From assembly GCF_041734735.1 (NCBI RefSeq), contig NC_134878.1:40608329-40672328 (forward strand): a stretch of 64,000 bases of DNA. The letters run 5' to 3'. The translations under genes and the position numbers were made by a program. Positions 44,083-55,518 of the stretch are shown one piece after another; within the stretch, counting starts at the first letter, position 1; every line of letters begins with the position of its first letter. A model generated the notes under the pieces. It had not been told where the DNA came from and did not search any database. It saw only the letters and a program-made list of their open reading frames with translations. Source of the DNA: Babylonia areolata. Lineage: Eukaryota > Mollusca > Gastropoda > Neogastropoda > Buccinidae.

Positions 44083-44964
44083 TCAGTATGTCTTTCTTTG
44101 ACTGTGACTTGGGATCTTCAATGTGGGCTCTGTAGGCTTGGCGTTTTCTTCTAGCAGCTGCTTGATCTCAGTGCAGTTCTCATCAAACCAGTCTTTGTGC
44201 TTCCTGGCAGAAGGCCCAAGGCACTCCATGGCAGTGTTGTACACCGTCTCATGCAGTGCGCCCCATGCTGCCTCCGCATTCTGGTTGTCCAGCACGGTGG
44301 ACTCAAGGCGTTCCTCCAGGGTGTCAGCAAAGCTCTGCTTGATGTTACCTAGCTCCAGCTTGTTGACATTCAGGCGTTTGGGTGCTTTCATGCCCTGAGG
44401 CCGTCTCTTGGGCTGGATGCGGAGGTTGAGTTTGGAGACGATAAGGCGGTGGTCTGTCCAGCACTCAGCGCCGCACATGGCCATCGTGACTCGTACGTCC
44501 TGCCTGTCACTCTTCCTGACGATGACAAAGTCGATGAGATGCCAATGCCCAGAGCGAGGATGCATCCATGACGTCCTGTTGCGGGTAGGGAGGCAGAGGA
44601 CAGTGTTTGTGATAAGAAGGTCGTGCTCGGCACATGTCTGGAGAAGTAGTTGACCATTGCTGTTACAGTTGCCAACCCCATGCTTCCCAATCACGCCTTC
44701 CCAGGAGGTGCTGTCACAACCAACTCTCGCGTTAAAGTCACCAAGAATGATGAGCTTGTCTGCGTTGGGAACAGTAGTGATGACAACGTTCAGGTCCTCG
44801 TAGAACTTGTCCTTGATCTCATCCAGGTTAGTCATGGTGGGTGCGTAGGCGCTGACAATGGTGGTAAACTTCTTCCCGTTGCATAAAGGGAGTTTCATCG
44901 TCATCAGGCGATCGTTCACTCCTTTCGGGGGGCCAGCCAGCTTACCAACGAGGGTTGTCTTCAC
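44083..44964 (-). pseudogene. B2 endonuclease segment, 293 codons open
   Basis: The longest open endonuclease piece. It nicks the target DNA in the family's insertion mechanism. KLIILGDFNARVGCDSTSWE and CGAECWTDHRLIVSKLNLRI hold the catalytic Asp/Asn and Asp/His residues. The native start is upstream at about 45,210 in the same element, separated by a stop. Confidence 0.8.
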
Positions 44965-45190
44965 TGCAAAGCCAACTCCAGCCTCACGTCTCTCTTCAGG
45001 TCCGCGACCACTCCAAAAGAAGGTGTAGCCTGCGCCTCGCTCACAGAGTTCGCCTTCTTCTGCCAGTCTGGTCTCACTTAAGGCAGCGATGTCGATGTTG
45101 TACCTGGCTAGTTCACTCGCAATGAGTGCTGTGCGTCACTGTGGTCTGTCCGAGTCGACTCTGTCCAGAAGCGTACGCACGTTCCATGTG

Positions 45191-46877
45191 GCAATGGTCA
45201 ATGGGGTGCTCCTTGTTTTCTTCTTTCTTTCCTTTGTGTGTCGACCGCTTGAGTAGGGTCCCCGTCAGCCGCGGTATGCTGACTAGGGTGGTGTGGAGCA
45301 GGCAATGTTTAGGGCACCTTTTCTAGCCCCTTCCTCATGCCATGGAGGTGAGCATTGCTGTCCTGAAGAGGGCTGTTCAGTTGCTCAGGGGGCTGCCGAT
45401 CTCCACCGCTGCTCCAGTCGGTGAAAAACGACCCTATGGCCTGAACCGCCTGTGTGCAGGTCCGCGGCTATGACTGCCAGTGTACCCACACCTGTCGCTT
45501 CGTCGCTCGCCTGTCGCCACAGGGCTTGGGGAAAATGATGGTATGGGATAAAGGATGAAGTGAGGAGGAGTTGCGCACCGTCGACCTCAATCTCTTGCTC
45601 GATACCGTCTGTATCCAGTGGCAAGATGAGGTCAAGACGACTGGAGATGGAAACGGATGCAGTGGATGACCAGGATGTCCTATGTGCCTCATCCTGCCCT
45701 CAGCACTCCACAGTGCTCTGCTGCAACCGCCTTCCTCTCTGTTGAACCATGAAGGTTTCTTCTGCAGAGTCCGCCGGATCCAGTCTTCACATGCTTGGGT
45801 AGACAAGCCCTAACTCACCAAGGGTTTGAGACCCGCTGGCTATCCTCACCTAGTTTAGCCAGCCTGTCAAAGCCGTTGCCCGGGGGTTGGGCGCTGCCGC
45901 ATGCTAGCAGCTTCTAGGATCCATAAGTGAGAGCTGGGTGCCGGTGGGGACCAACAGAGGACGAACCACTCCCGGAAGAGCGTGACAAGCCCCCCGTCTA
46001 GAGGTACTACCCCTCCCGTGCACCCCCTAACCCCAACCAGCTAGCTCACAGAACGCCAGTGCCTCCCCCTACCTGCAATCAAGATCGGTGATACAGAGAT
46101 CAAGTCAGTCGACGAGTTTTGCTACCTGGGCAGCACCCTATGCAGCAACAGAGCCCTTGATGCAGAAGTGACGCTGCGCATCGCCAAGGCCAGCTCAGCC
46201 TTTGGCAGACTCAACAACAGGCTGTGGAACAACAAAGGCATCAGGCTCAGCACCAAAATCAAAACCTACAGAGCTGTTGTACTGACCACCTTGTTGTACT
46301 GCTGTGAAACATGGTCGACGTATCACCGTCACATTCAACAACTTGAGCAGTTTCACCAGAGATGCCTACGAAAGATCCTCAGCATAAAGTGGCAAGACAG
46401 GGTCTCCAACCTCCAGGTCCTAGAGAGGAGTGGCCTGCCCAGCATCCAAAGCCTGCTGATCCAGTGCCAGCTACGCTGGACAGGACACGTTGTCCACATG
46501 GCAGACAGCAGGATCCCGAAGATGATTTTGTATGGCCAGCTGCAGGAAGGCCACCGCGAACTTGGAAGACCCTGCAAGCGCTTCAAGGACACCTTGAAGA
46601 CAAACCTCAAAGCCTGTGACATAGACATCGCTTCCTGGGAAACTGATGGCCTTGACCGCTGTCGCTGGAGGATGATGTGCTCTAGTGGCATAAAGACGTT
46701 TGAAAACAAGAGAACGCTGGCCATTAAGGAGAAGCGCGAGCGAAGGGAGCAGGGCTCAACTTCTGGAGACGTTTTCCCTTGCAACACCTGTGGGAAGTGC
46801 TGCGCATCCAGAATCGGCCTCTTCTCACATACACCGACAGATAAGCCTGCCTGCCTACTCATCCGTCGGTCAATGTA
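45191..46877. repeat. 1,687-bp tandem duplication, unit 1
   Basis: It starts GCAATGGTCAATGGGGTGCT. It contains the 5' part of minus-strand LINE B2 plus the C-terminal part of plus-strand LINE A. Unit 2 follows immediately. I count about 16 substitutions between the units and no indel, roughly 1 percent. Confidence 0.95.
46066..46871 (+). mobile_element. LINE family A C-terminal part, unit 1
   Basis: It reads IKIGDTEIKSVDEFCYLGST, then 236 open codons: KASSAFGRLNNRLWNNKGIR, VVLTTLLYCCETWSTYHRHI, LSIKWQDRVSNLQVLERSGL, WTGHVVHMADSRIPKMILYG and a terminal finger-like FPCNTCGKCCASRIGLFSH with only one clear His pair member. It completes the protein cut at 41,925. The preserved frame indicates that the outer element was fairly young when B2 inserted. 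Confidence 0.82.
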
Positions 46878-48564
46878 GCAATGGTCAATGGGGTGCTCCT
46901 TGTTTTCTTCTTTCTTTCCTTTGTGTGTCGACCGCTTGAGTAGGGTCCCCGTCAGCCGCGGTATGCTGACTAGGGTGGTGTGGAGCAGGCAATGTTTAGG
47001 GCACCTTTTCTAGCCCCTTCCTCATGCCATGGAGGTGAGCATTGCTGTCCTGAAGAGGGCTGTTCAGTCGCTCAGGGGGCTGCCGATCTCCACCGCTGCT
47101 CCAGTCGGTGAAAAACGACCCTATGGCCTGAACCGCCTGTGTGCAGGTCCGCGGCTATGACTGCCAGTGTACCCACACCTGTCGCTTCATCGCTCGCCTG
47201 TCGCCACAGGGCTTGGGGAAAATGATGGTATGGGATGAAGGATGAAGTGAGGAGGAGTTGCGCACCGTCGACCTCACTCTCTTGCCCGATACCGTCTGTA
47301 TCCAGTGGCAAGATGAGGTCAAGACGACTGGAGATGGAAACGGATGCAGTGGATGACCAGGATGTCCTATGTGCCTCATCCTGCCCTCAGCACTCCACAG
47401 TGTTCTGCTGCAACCGCCTTCCTCTCCGTTGAACCATGAAGGTTTCTTCCGCAGAGTCCGCCGAATCCAGTCTTCACATGCTTGGGTAGACAAGCCCTAA
47501 CTCACCAAGGGTTTGAGACCCGCTGGCTATCCTCACCTAGTTTAGCCAGCCTGTCAAAGCCGTTGCCCGGGGGTTGGGCGCTGCCGCATGCTAGCAGCTT
47601 CTAGGATCCATAAGTGAGAGCTGGGTGCCGGTGGGGACCAACAGAGGACGAACCACTCCCGGAAGAGCGTGACAAGCCCCCCGTCTAGAGGTACTACCCC
47701 TCCCGTGCACCCCCTAACCCCAACCAGCTAGCTCACAGAACGCCAGTGCCTCCCCCTACCTGCAATCAAGATCGGTGATACAGAGATCAAGTCAGTCGAC
47801 GAGTTTTGCTACCTGGGCAGCACCCTATGCAGCAACAGAGCCCTTGATGCAGAAGTGACGCTGCGCATCACCAAGGCCAGCTCAGCCTTTGGCAGACTCA
47901 ACAACAGGCTGTGCAACAACAAAGGCATCAGGCTCAGCACCAAAATCAAAACCTACAGAGCTGTTGTACTGACCACCTTGTTGTACTGCTGTGAAACATG
48001 GTCGACGTATCGCCGTCACATTCAACAACTTGAGCAGTTTCACCAGAGATGCCTACGAAAGATCCTCAGCATAAAGTGGAAAGACAGGGTCTCCAACCTC
48101 CAGGTCCTAGAGAGGAGCGGCCTGCCCAGCATCCAAAGCCTGCTGATCCAGTGCCAGCTACGCTGGACAGGACACGTTGTCCACATGGCAGACAGCAGGA
48201 TCCCGAAGATGATTTTGTATGGCCAGCTGCAGGAAGGCCACCGCGAACTTGGAAGACCCTGCAAGCGCTTCAAGGACACCTTGAAGACAAACCTCAAAGC
48301 CTGTGACATAGACATCGCTTCCTGGGAAACTGATGGCCTTGACCGCTGTCGCTGGAGGAGGATGTACTCTAGTGGCATAAAGACGTTTGAAAACAAGAGA
48401 ACGCTGGCCATTAAGGAGAAGCGCGAGCGAAGGGAGCAGGGCTCAACTTCTGGAGACGTTTTCCCTTGCAACACCTGTGGGAAGTGCTGCGCATCCAGAA
48501 TCGGCCTCTTCTCACATACACCGACAGATAAGCCTGCCTGCCTACTCATCCGTCGGTCCGACGG
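46878..48564. repeat. 1,687-bp tandem duplication, unit 2
   Basis: Repeats unit 1 base for base apart from about 16 substitutions. Identity ends at ATCCGTCGGTC (48,548-48,558). Beyond it, unit 2 runs on into CGACGGGAGACTCCATTA, the natural 3' end of family A, while unit 1 jumps to the start of unit 2 through a CAATG microhomology. So unit 2 carries the original right flank. Confidence 0.95.
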
Positions 48565-48600
48565 GAGACTCCATTATTAGTGTCTTGGTTAGGGATATGC
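47753..48600 (+). mobile_element. LINE family A C-terminal part, unit 2
   Basis: Tandem copy of the previous entry, 241 open codons from 47,855. Differences are single residues (for example RLCNNKGIR for RLWNNKGIR and IKWKDR for IKWQDR). It ends RRSDGRLHY and then the family's 3' end. Confidence 0.82.
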
Positions 48601-48727
48601 AACATGCTAAACTGTAACCAAACTCAAGGCAACCAGTCTCACACAGAGAGAGGAAGGAGAGTGGGGGAGCATGGGAAGGGAGAGGGAGGGAGGGGAAAGA
48701 GAGAGAGGGAGAGGAGGGAAGGGAAGG

Positions 48728-48781
<54 letters not shown>

Positions 48782-49589
48782 ACTTTAACATTTTATTGTC
48801 ATTACCTGTAAGGGTCTATTGACAAGGGGGTGACGAGTGTTAATTAAGAGAGAGAGAGGGAGAGAGAGAGTTCTGTTGAGTTACTCAAGGAGGCATCACC
48901 ATGTTCGCACAATTCCATATACGATACACCACATCTGCTAAGCAGATGCCTGACCAGAAAAAAAGGATACATAAACAAATAAACGGACAAGTCATCAAAT
49001 GAATGAATAAATAAATTATAATGAATAAATAGTCTACAAATGCAAAAAATGAGAAAAAAGTAACCAAATACATAAAGAAATAAAATGAAATATAGGAAAG
49101 ACAATAGAAATAACTAAATATAGAAACAAGCAAATAAATGTAAATAAACACACAGACAAGCACACACATAAACACACACACACACACAAACATGCACAAC
49201 AGATATGCAACAAATATGCAGTCTCACAGATATGAAAGTACAAACAAATGCACACAGGCCCAGCACTACTACCTGTAAAAGCAGACGAGTCCCAACACAA
49301 ACACACACACATTCCCCATTTCTCATGTCCCCCCCCCCCCGCCCCCCCCCCCCCCCCCCCGCCCCCCCCCTCCTTCCTCCCTCTTCCCCACAGCCCCCTC
49401 CGACCCCCCTCCCACTCCCCACCCCTCCCCCATTCCTCCGTATCGCAGCTTCCAAGGCTCACATACACACACAAACACACACACACATGCCCATACCCCA
49501 CCCCCACCCCCCACACACATACACATATATAAATACACGCACATTAATCTATTACGAAGCTCCCATAATACCCGCAATACAGACATACA
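48601..49589. other. (GA)n, (CA)n and poly-C tracts, no gene
   Basis: GA runs at 48,660-48,780 and 48,848-48,870, an AT-rich spacer of short tetranucleotide-like repeats (49,000-49,140), CA-rich stretches, and a C tract at 49,328-49,372. Open frames here are repeat translations. Confidence 0.8.
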
Positions 49590-50392
49590 CACAACCCCAC
49601 CCAAAAAAGCAAAGGAAAACCTTCTGCGAGGATCTAAACAATTTTGTGAAGGCTGTACCCCCTGGAGATACACTCATACTGCTGGGCGACTTCAATGCGA
49701 GAGTCGGCACTGATAACACAAACTGGAAGGGCGTGCTGAGACCACATGGTTCCCGCAACATGAACTCCAATGGCCTGCTACTCCTGAGCCTCTGTGCAGA
49801 GAATAACTTGTCAATCACCAACACCCAGTTTAGGAAAACTGACAAGTACAAACCAACTTGGATGCATCCAAGCTCCAAACAGCAGCACTTGATAGACTAT
49901 GTTATCTGCCGCAGATGTGATGCTAGAGACTTCAGGACTACCAGGGCCATGCAAGGAGCAGAATGGTGGACCGACCACCGTCTTGTCAGATCAGTCGTCA
50001 AGGTCTATATCACCCACACCCATTAGAAGAAACCTAAATTCGTCCGGCCATCATTTAACACTGTCAAGCTCAAACATCCAGGTCACCGAGAGAACTTTGT
50101 GAGCAGCCTGGATGACGAGCGGACCTCCTATGGACCACTCACTGGAAGTCCGACTCAACAAAGGGACCAGTTCTGTACGATGGTGAAAGAGGCAGCCCAG
50201 TCAACACCGGCGCAAAGAAGAGAGTGCACCAGGACTGGTTCGATGAGAATGATGAAGCCATCACACAACTCTTGGATGAGAAACAGGATTCACAGCCTGG
50301 CAGAACGACAGTTCCTCCACCTCTGAGCGAGACCGCATCAAGCACCTCCAGTTCCATGCTCAAGCCGCCCTACATCGCATCCGCCCCCCCCC
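49590..50392 (+). mobile_element. RTE-like LINE endonuclease fragment
   Basis: It reads KTFCEDLNNFVKAVPPGDTL, ILLGDFNARVGTDNTNWKGV, PTWMHPSSKQQHLIDYVICR and EWWTDHRLVRSVV, then in shifted frames VHQDWFDENDEAITQLLDEK and SERDRIKHLQFHAQAALHRI. It belongs to the same group as family A. It breaks off at a C tract (50,388-50,399). Confidence 0.8.
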
Positions 50393-51609
50393 CCCCCCCG
50401 GCCCCCCTTCCTCCCCTAATCCCCATCCACTCTCCTTATCATGTGATGTGTTCATTTTGTTGTCACAGTGTTTACAAGTGGTTCCTAAAATAGGTGAATC
50501 AGTGCAAAGCAGTGTATGTATCAATCCATCACTGCACATCAATATGGCATGCCCAGACTGGCCAATATTGTGATCAATATACACAGAATGTAATGGGGGC
50601 AAAGAATAAAACTGAGGGGCAAACCTAGTTCCTCTGTTGTGTCCCTGAAGAAACTAATGAGCCAGACTAATGAACACTTGACTTGTGCTTATTATATTTT
50701 TCAAGCTTTGTTGGTAAATAGCTATCTTATTGTTGGGCAGATAACTTGTTTTGTGTCAGTGGAATCGTATTGTTTCACAAGAGCACTGAGAGACCCTTTA
50801 AGTTGATCTGGTATTGAGAGTTAAATGAAATCTGAATGTGTTTGATTCAGAAACCATGGTTTGTGGCAGTGTACAGCCAGTGTGTTTGAGGCTTGCTCTT
50901 GAAATGACTGGCAAAGAAATAGGATTATGGTGTTATGTTACGTTAAAAAAGTGATTTATAGCTGCAATTTGTAGTTTTGTGTTGGTGTTCATGGAGTTTG
51001 TTTTTCGCTTCTGTGTCCTTATGTGCTGTTGTGTGGTGTAATGCACTATTGTATGTGTATTGTTTAATCCGAGGCGCCAAGAGCCCATTATATGGAGAGG
51101 TAATCGAGCCTGAGAGATACTTTACGGAATGTGTCTGCAATATTCTGTACTGTACTGTGTTGAGGTTAGATTTCAGTGTGTGACTGTGCTGTATAGACTA
51201 TGGTCAATCTCAGTAACCCTTTCTGCACCCATCCAACAGAAACACTTTACTGAATATCCACAATGAGTTGGAACAGTATGACAAGTGTGTCCTTTCTCTT
51301 ATCTCTCTTCATGTCCAGTCAATATGAAAGCAAAGAGTACATATGAAATGGTCCTGTGTTAAATGTGCATTGTCCCGTAAGCGTGGAAAGAAAGGGGGTA
51401 TAAGAGTGAGAATAAAGAAGGTGTTTGTTTAACCCACCACTGCCCAGTATCTTGCTGTCTAACGAGCAGTCCTTAGATAACAAAACTGATGAATGATATG
51501 CTCTGGTCAAGTACAGACAGGAATATTGTATTTTGTGTTTCACTTTTTAGAAAATCTATCACCGTTCAGTGCACCCTGAGCCAGTTGCATTGCTTGGTTC
51601 TAACTTTTT
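50393..51609. other. No recognisable feature
   Basis: Mixed-composition, low-repeat sequence with short frames on both strands and no known family. It may be older unique DNA between LINE fragments. Confidence 0.5.
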
Positions 51610-53110
51610 GACAGTTACGCGTGACTAAATGCCTACGTTGACCGAACTACGCCATTGGTCAGTTCCATATTGCATACAGTTAGTAGCGAGTTACAACCAT
51701 ACTAGGCTCTTCCGTCCGAGCAATGCAACTGTCTACAGTCTGAAGTACAGGCAGAAACTGAAAACCAAGCCTGTTCAGAAAATGACTGTCAAAGTGTGGA
51801 ATGAGGAAAGGATCATGAGACTGGATGGTGCTTTAAGTGTAAGGACGAGGCAGTGTTCCAAGATGAAGACCTCAATACAATAACAGACATTGTTGGCAGT
51901 TACATCTGCTTCTGTGAAGAGATCTATACTGAAGAGATGACAGCTGCTGTTTACCCCCAACTAAAGGCCATGGATCAGCAAAAAAATTCGAAGAGGCTCT
52001 GAAAGCACACAGTGGCTGAAGGCAAGAAGAATACTAAGAAGTTATCTGGACAGTGCTAAAGAAGATACAAAGACAGACTTGAAAGGAAGCAGACTGCTAG
52101 GGATGATAAACTGTGTTGGAGATGCAGACTTGAGAGAAAGCGAACTGCTAAAGATGTAAAGGGTGTGTGGGACAGTGAGGGACATCATGGGAACAAAGAA
52201 AAAGAATAGAAAAACAGCAGCAGAGGGTGACCCCATAGACTTTGCCAATGCACTGAACAGATTCTATGCAAGATTTGACAAGCCTGACACCAAGCTCCAG
52301 AGTGTTTTGGACAGTGTGCAGCCTGATGAAGGACTGTGTGTCAGTGGACTGGAAGTGAGCACTGTGTTCTCCAGGCTGAAACCTGGCAAGGCTCAAGGAC
52401 CAGACAGCATCAGGCCCAGGCTGCCTAAAGTCTATGCTGATCAGCTGGCTGCATGTTTCCAAGCCATCTGCAACCTCAGTCTGAGGCTGGGTAAAGTGCC
52501 TAAGAAGTGAAAGGTTGCTAGAATCATGCCAGCATCAAAGAAAGCAGCGTGGAAGGTGTACAATAACTACAGGCCTATTGCCCTCATTCCTGGCATTACA
52601 AAGTGCTTGGAGAAACTGGTGCTGAAAAGACTGCTGCAACTGAGGACTAGCTGGATCCACCCCAGTTTGTGTACCAACCAAACAGGGGCACGGTTTATAT
52701 GACCATTCTATTCATCCATGGCATCCTTTTGCACCTTGACCATCCCAATGCTTGCACCAGAGTGTTATTTGTGGACTTAAGTTCAGCATTCAACACAGTA
52801 AGGCCCATTCTCATGTGCGAAAAGTTGAAAACCTTTTCTGTTGCCCCTCAGCTCATCAAGTGGGTGGTTGACTTCCTGACTGATCGTTCCCAGTTTGTAG
52901 CAGTAAAAGGGTTCACATTGGACACTGACCATCATCACCAGGACACCACAAGGCTGCTGCCTCTCACCGCCATTCTTCACAATGTACACCAGTAACTGCA
53001 CTGTCTCTGATGAAAAAAAAAAAGCGGATGACTCGGCTCTTCTTGGACTCATTGAAAATGATGATGACACAGAATACAAAGGCAGGTTTGAAAAAGTCAT
53101 TCAGGAAGCA
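51610..53110 (+). mobile_element. Rex1/Babar-like LINE, decayed
   Basis: Linker: KMTVKVWNEERIMRLDGALS, then IVGSYICFCEEI and a TAAVYPQLKA-type block. RT fingers: DFANALNRFYARFDK and LKPGKAQGPDSIRPRLPKVY. Then YNNYRPIALIPGITKCLEKL, RVLFVDLSSAFNTVRPILMC and LIKWVVDFLTDRSQFV. Several stops and shifts. The C-terminal half is lost at about 53,110; a matching C-terminal piece of the same group lies at 30,560-31,120 on the other strand. Confidence 0.75.
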
Positions 53111-53139
53111 GGTTGGGGCGGTGCGTAAAAGGCTAGGAG

Positions 53140-53300
53140 GGGTGAGGGTGAGGGAGAAGAGCGGTGAACCTGGCAGGAATCGAACCCGCGCACCAGCAAT
53201 CAAGAAGAGCAGTTTCAGCTCTCAGCCCACGCAAAACAAAACAAAACAAAAAAACAAAACAAAACAAAAACAAAAAAAACAACAACAAAAATCCATTGCA
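53140..53300 (-). repeat. tRNA-like 3' half plus (AAAAC)n
   Basis: Minus-strand GCGCGGGTTCGATTCCTGCC is a B box with a tRNA-like arm. Next to it is an AAAAC-rich tract (53,229-53,300). Too incomplete for a tRNA gene; probably a SINE remnant. Confidence 0.35.
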
Positions 53301-54990
53301 ACAAAAGAGGCCTCACGACTGTAGTGGCAAAAATTTGAAGAAAAATACTGTGGATTGTAAAACAAATACACTTGCAAACATGAGAAAGGGTGGACTCGCA
53401 CTCTCCCCAGGACTGATCAATAATTCTACGTTACAAACGTCGTCCTGACTAGATAATCTGGGCTAGAATTTTATCGCAGTGGAGAGTGTCTTGACCAAGT
53501 TATACCCCCACCTTCTCGGCTAAGAAGTCTTTAGGACAGTTGCCATGGGATGGTCCCCAAAGCCCCACTAGCCCCCAAATTAAGGCTCCAGCACTAAGAG
53601 CCAGTACAATCTTGCCTCCTAGTTTTGAGAAAATTATGGTCAAAAAGACCAAACTGTAAATGAAAACCCATTGCATCGTTAAAACCATTCATCACACTTC
53701 CCTCACTTAGTTGTTGGCCAAACTGTGGCCTGTGACAACGTGTGCCACAACATACATTACTTCTGACCGGCCGTCCACCCAGTTTATAAAAGGAGGAAGA
53801 AAGTGGAGAATGGGCAAGGAGGTAGGGACGGAGGGAAGGGGGTGGGGGGTTCGGAGTGGGGGCTGCACATGAGGAGGTTCACATAATCCAAATTGATGAT
53901 CTCCGATTCACTATAGCTGGAAAACGGAATGGGGGTCAGTTACATACATACATACATACATATATATGTGACCAAGCGCTATGCTTGCTCCAATACTTGC
54001 CTCACGCACAAGCTGTATTAGCTTGCCTCACGCACAAGCTGTATTAGCAGACGACAGTTTACGCCACTAACCAACGCGCAGAATGTATGATGTCACTCCG
54101 CTTACATCATTTTGTCCTCTTCACCAGACAACCTACTCACGGCTCGACCAGTGTCGCATCGCGGTAAGTCATTGGCTGAGCGGAAACTTGTGTTTCTGCA
54201 CCACCGTATTTAATTAATAGATCTTTTGTCAGATCAGTAAACTACAAGTATTATATACTGGCAGAATTGTCGCGATTCCATCTTTAAGTCTATTCCATTT
54301 ATGTTTGCCTACGTTAAACTGATTTAACGCAGTTTGTAATTTTCAGCAACGAGCTCGTTAAAACTGACCCTGTTCAGGTGACTTAAATTAAGATTATGAA
54401 TTTATCTTAAATAACCAACACTTCATTTATATCCATTATAAAGTAGGTGTTGAGCTCTTTCTTTTGCAACTTATCCGAATTAAATCGGTTCAGGAATCAT
54501 TTAGAAATCTGTCACTGAACACCTTGTAAAAAACAGAGTTGTCCTTGGATTTGGCCTGATTAGTGACGATCTGTTCGCAGCACACGTGACGGTCTTTGCA
54601 GTCAGCTTAACTTGCATAAATTGGCACAGTGAGTGATGAGTGGTCATTTCATACCTGGTCAGTCATCTGACCAGAGCTGCTGTCTCTCTCTCTTGCTGCG
54701 TCGCGGGCAGTGTGAGTGTGTGTTGTGTGTGTTCTCACAAGGCTAACACCTCGCTACGTATTGCTGTAAGTACTAGTGTGTAGAATGTGTTGATTTGTAA
54801 ATTGTATTGTTTGACACAGTACGTGTGTTCATATGAGTATGTTCAGTTATTGCTTTGTTCAGTTAATTCTTTGTTCAGTTATTGCTTTGACATGTTAGTC
54901 ACAGCTCGGCTATGATTGATCTAGAAAATCGCCATGTCGTCATATGCTCGTATCAGTATTCCATTTGAGTCTTCTTAACGTCACAGTCAA
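53301..54990. other. No coding sequence; tandem 26-mer and splice-donor-like sites
   Basis: Two adjacent copies of a 26-bp unit starting CTTGCCTCACGCACAAGCTG lie at 53,996-54,021 and 54,022-54,047. Two strong donor-like sites occur on the plus strand: CGCG|GTAAGT near 54,172 and TGCT|GTAAGT near 54,766. No protein family is visible. It could contain non-coding first exons, which I cannot establish. Confidence 0.4.
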
Positions 54991-55004
54991 TGACGTCCCT
55001 GGAC

Positions 55005-55518
55005 GCAGATAGTTTGTTCCTTCTCACTGTGGGGTCATGGGGAACGAAAAGGCCGATGCTCTCTCCAAGGCAGGCAGCAAAATGAAGCAGTTCAGCCACC
55101 CCGTGACCTACAGAGAGGCCAGGACCATCATCCACAACCGTTACCAGAACCAGTGGAAGAGAAGGCTGGGTGCAAACAGTGGTGTCGATCCAATCCACCA
55201 GCTCCAGAGACACCAGCAGACAGTCCTCTTCAGACTGAGAACCGGCCACTGCCGACTACTGAGTCACCTTCACCGTATGAAGATCGCCCACACTGATGAG
55301 TGTCCATGTGGCACTGGACCCCAGACCCCTGAACACATCCTCCAACACTGCCCAACCCATGAAGCTCTACGGCGTCAAACCTGGCCAGGGGGCACAGAGC
55401 TACAGGCGCAGCTTTGGGGAGACCGCCACGACCTGGAGAAGACCGTGGGCTACATCGTGGCGACGGGGGTGACCGTCTGACGCAGCCAAAACATTGAACG
55501 CAGAAGAAGAAGAAGAAG
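55005..55518 (+). mobile_element. LINE RNase H / C-terminal fragment
   Basis: It reads PSHCGVMGNEKADALSKAGS (end of RNase H), NQWKRRLGANSGVDPIHQLQ, LFRLRTGHCRLLSHLHRMKI, then DECPCGTGPQTPEHILQHCP (the CxCxxGxxTxxHxLxxCP zinc knuckle) and GYIVATGVTV with a stop. 147 codons open, hence young, but 5'-truncated. The 3' end is GAACGCAGAAGAAGAAGAAG (55,496-55,518). Confidence 0.85.

Larger units (their letters stand above)
41926..46065 (-). mobile_element. RTE/CFDP2-like LINE (B2), near full length, carries a SINE
   Basis: Minus-strand element inserted into family A. From its 5' end it has a leader (46,065-45,220), APE endonuclease (starts TIATWNVRTLL at about 45,210; ELARYNIDIAALSETR; LIILGDFNARVG; SWMHPRSGHWHLIDF; WTDHRLIVSKL), linker, RT (QCGFRKERRTIDVVFAARQL; GVKQGCVLAPTLFSLMFSAM; FLFADDCAL), and a C-terminal part with WAGHVVRMPDHRLPKKLLYG and a C2H2 finger (CPHCVRTFRARIGLTSHLRT-H). 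It lacks about 330 bp of the RT N-terminus present in B1 and has several frame breaks. A SINE interrupts it at 43,274-43,639. Confidence 0.88.

Noticed and set aside
45385-47493. Paired minus-strand ORFs of 79 and 112 codons repeated at 45.4 and 47.1 kb as a duplicated gene
   Set aside because: They are the 5' leader of LINE B2, copied by the 1,687-bp tandem duplication. A diverged version lies at 4.3-4.8 kb in LINE B1.
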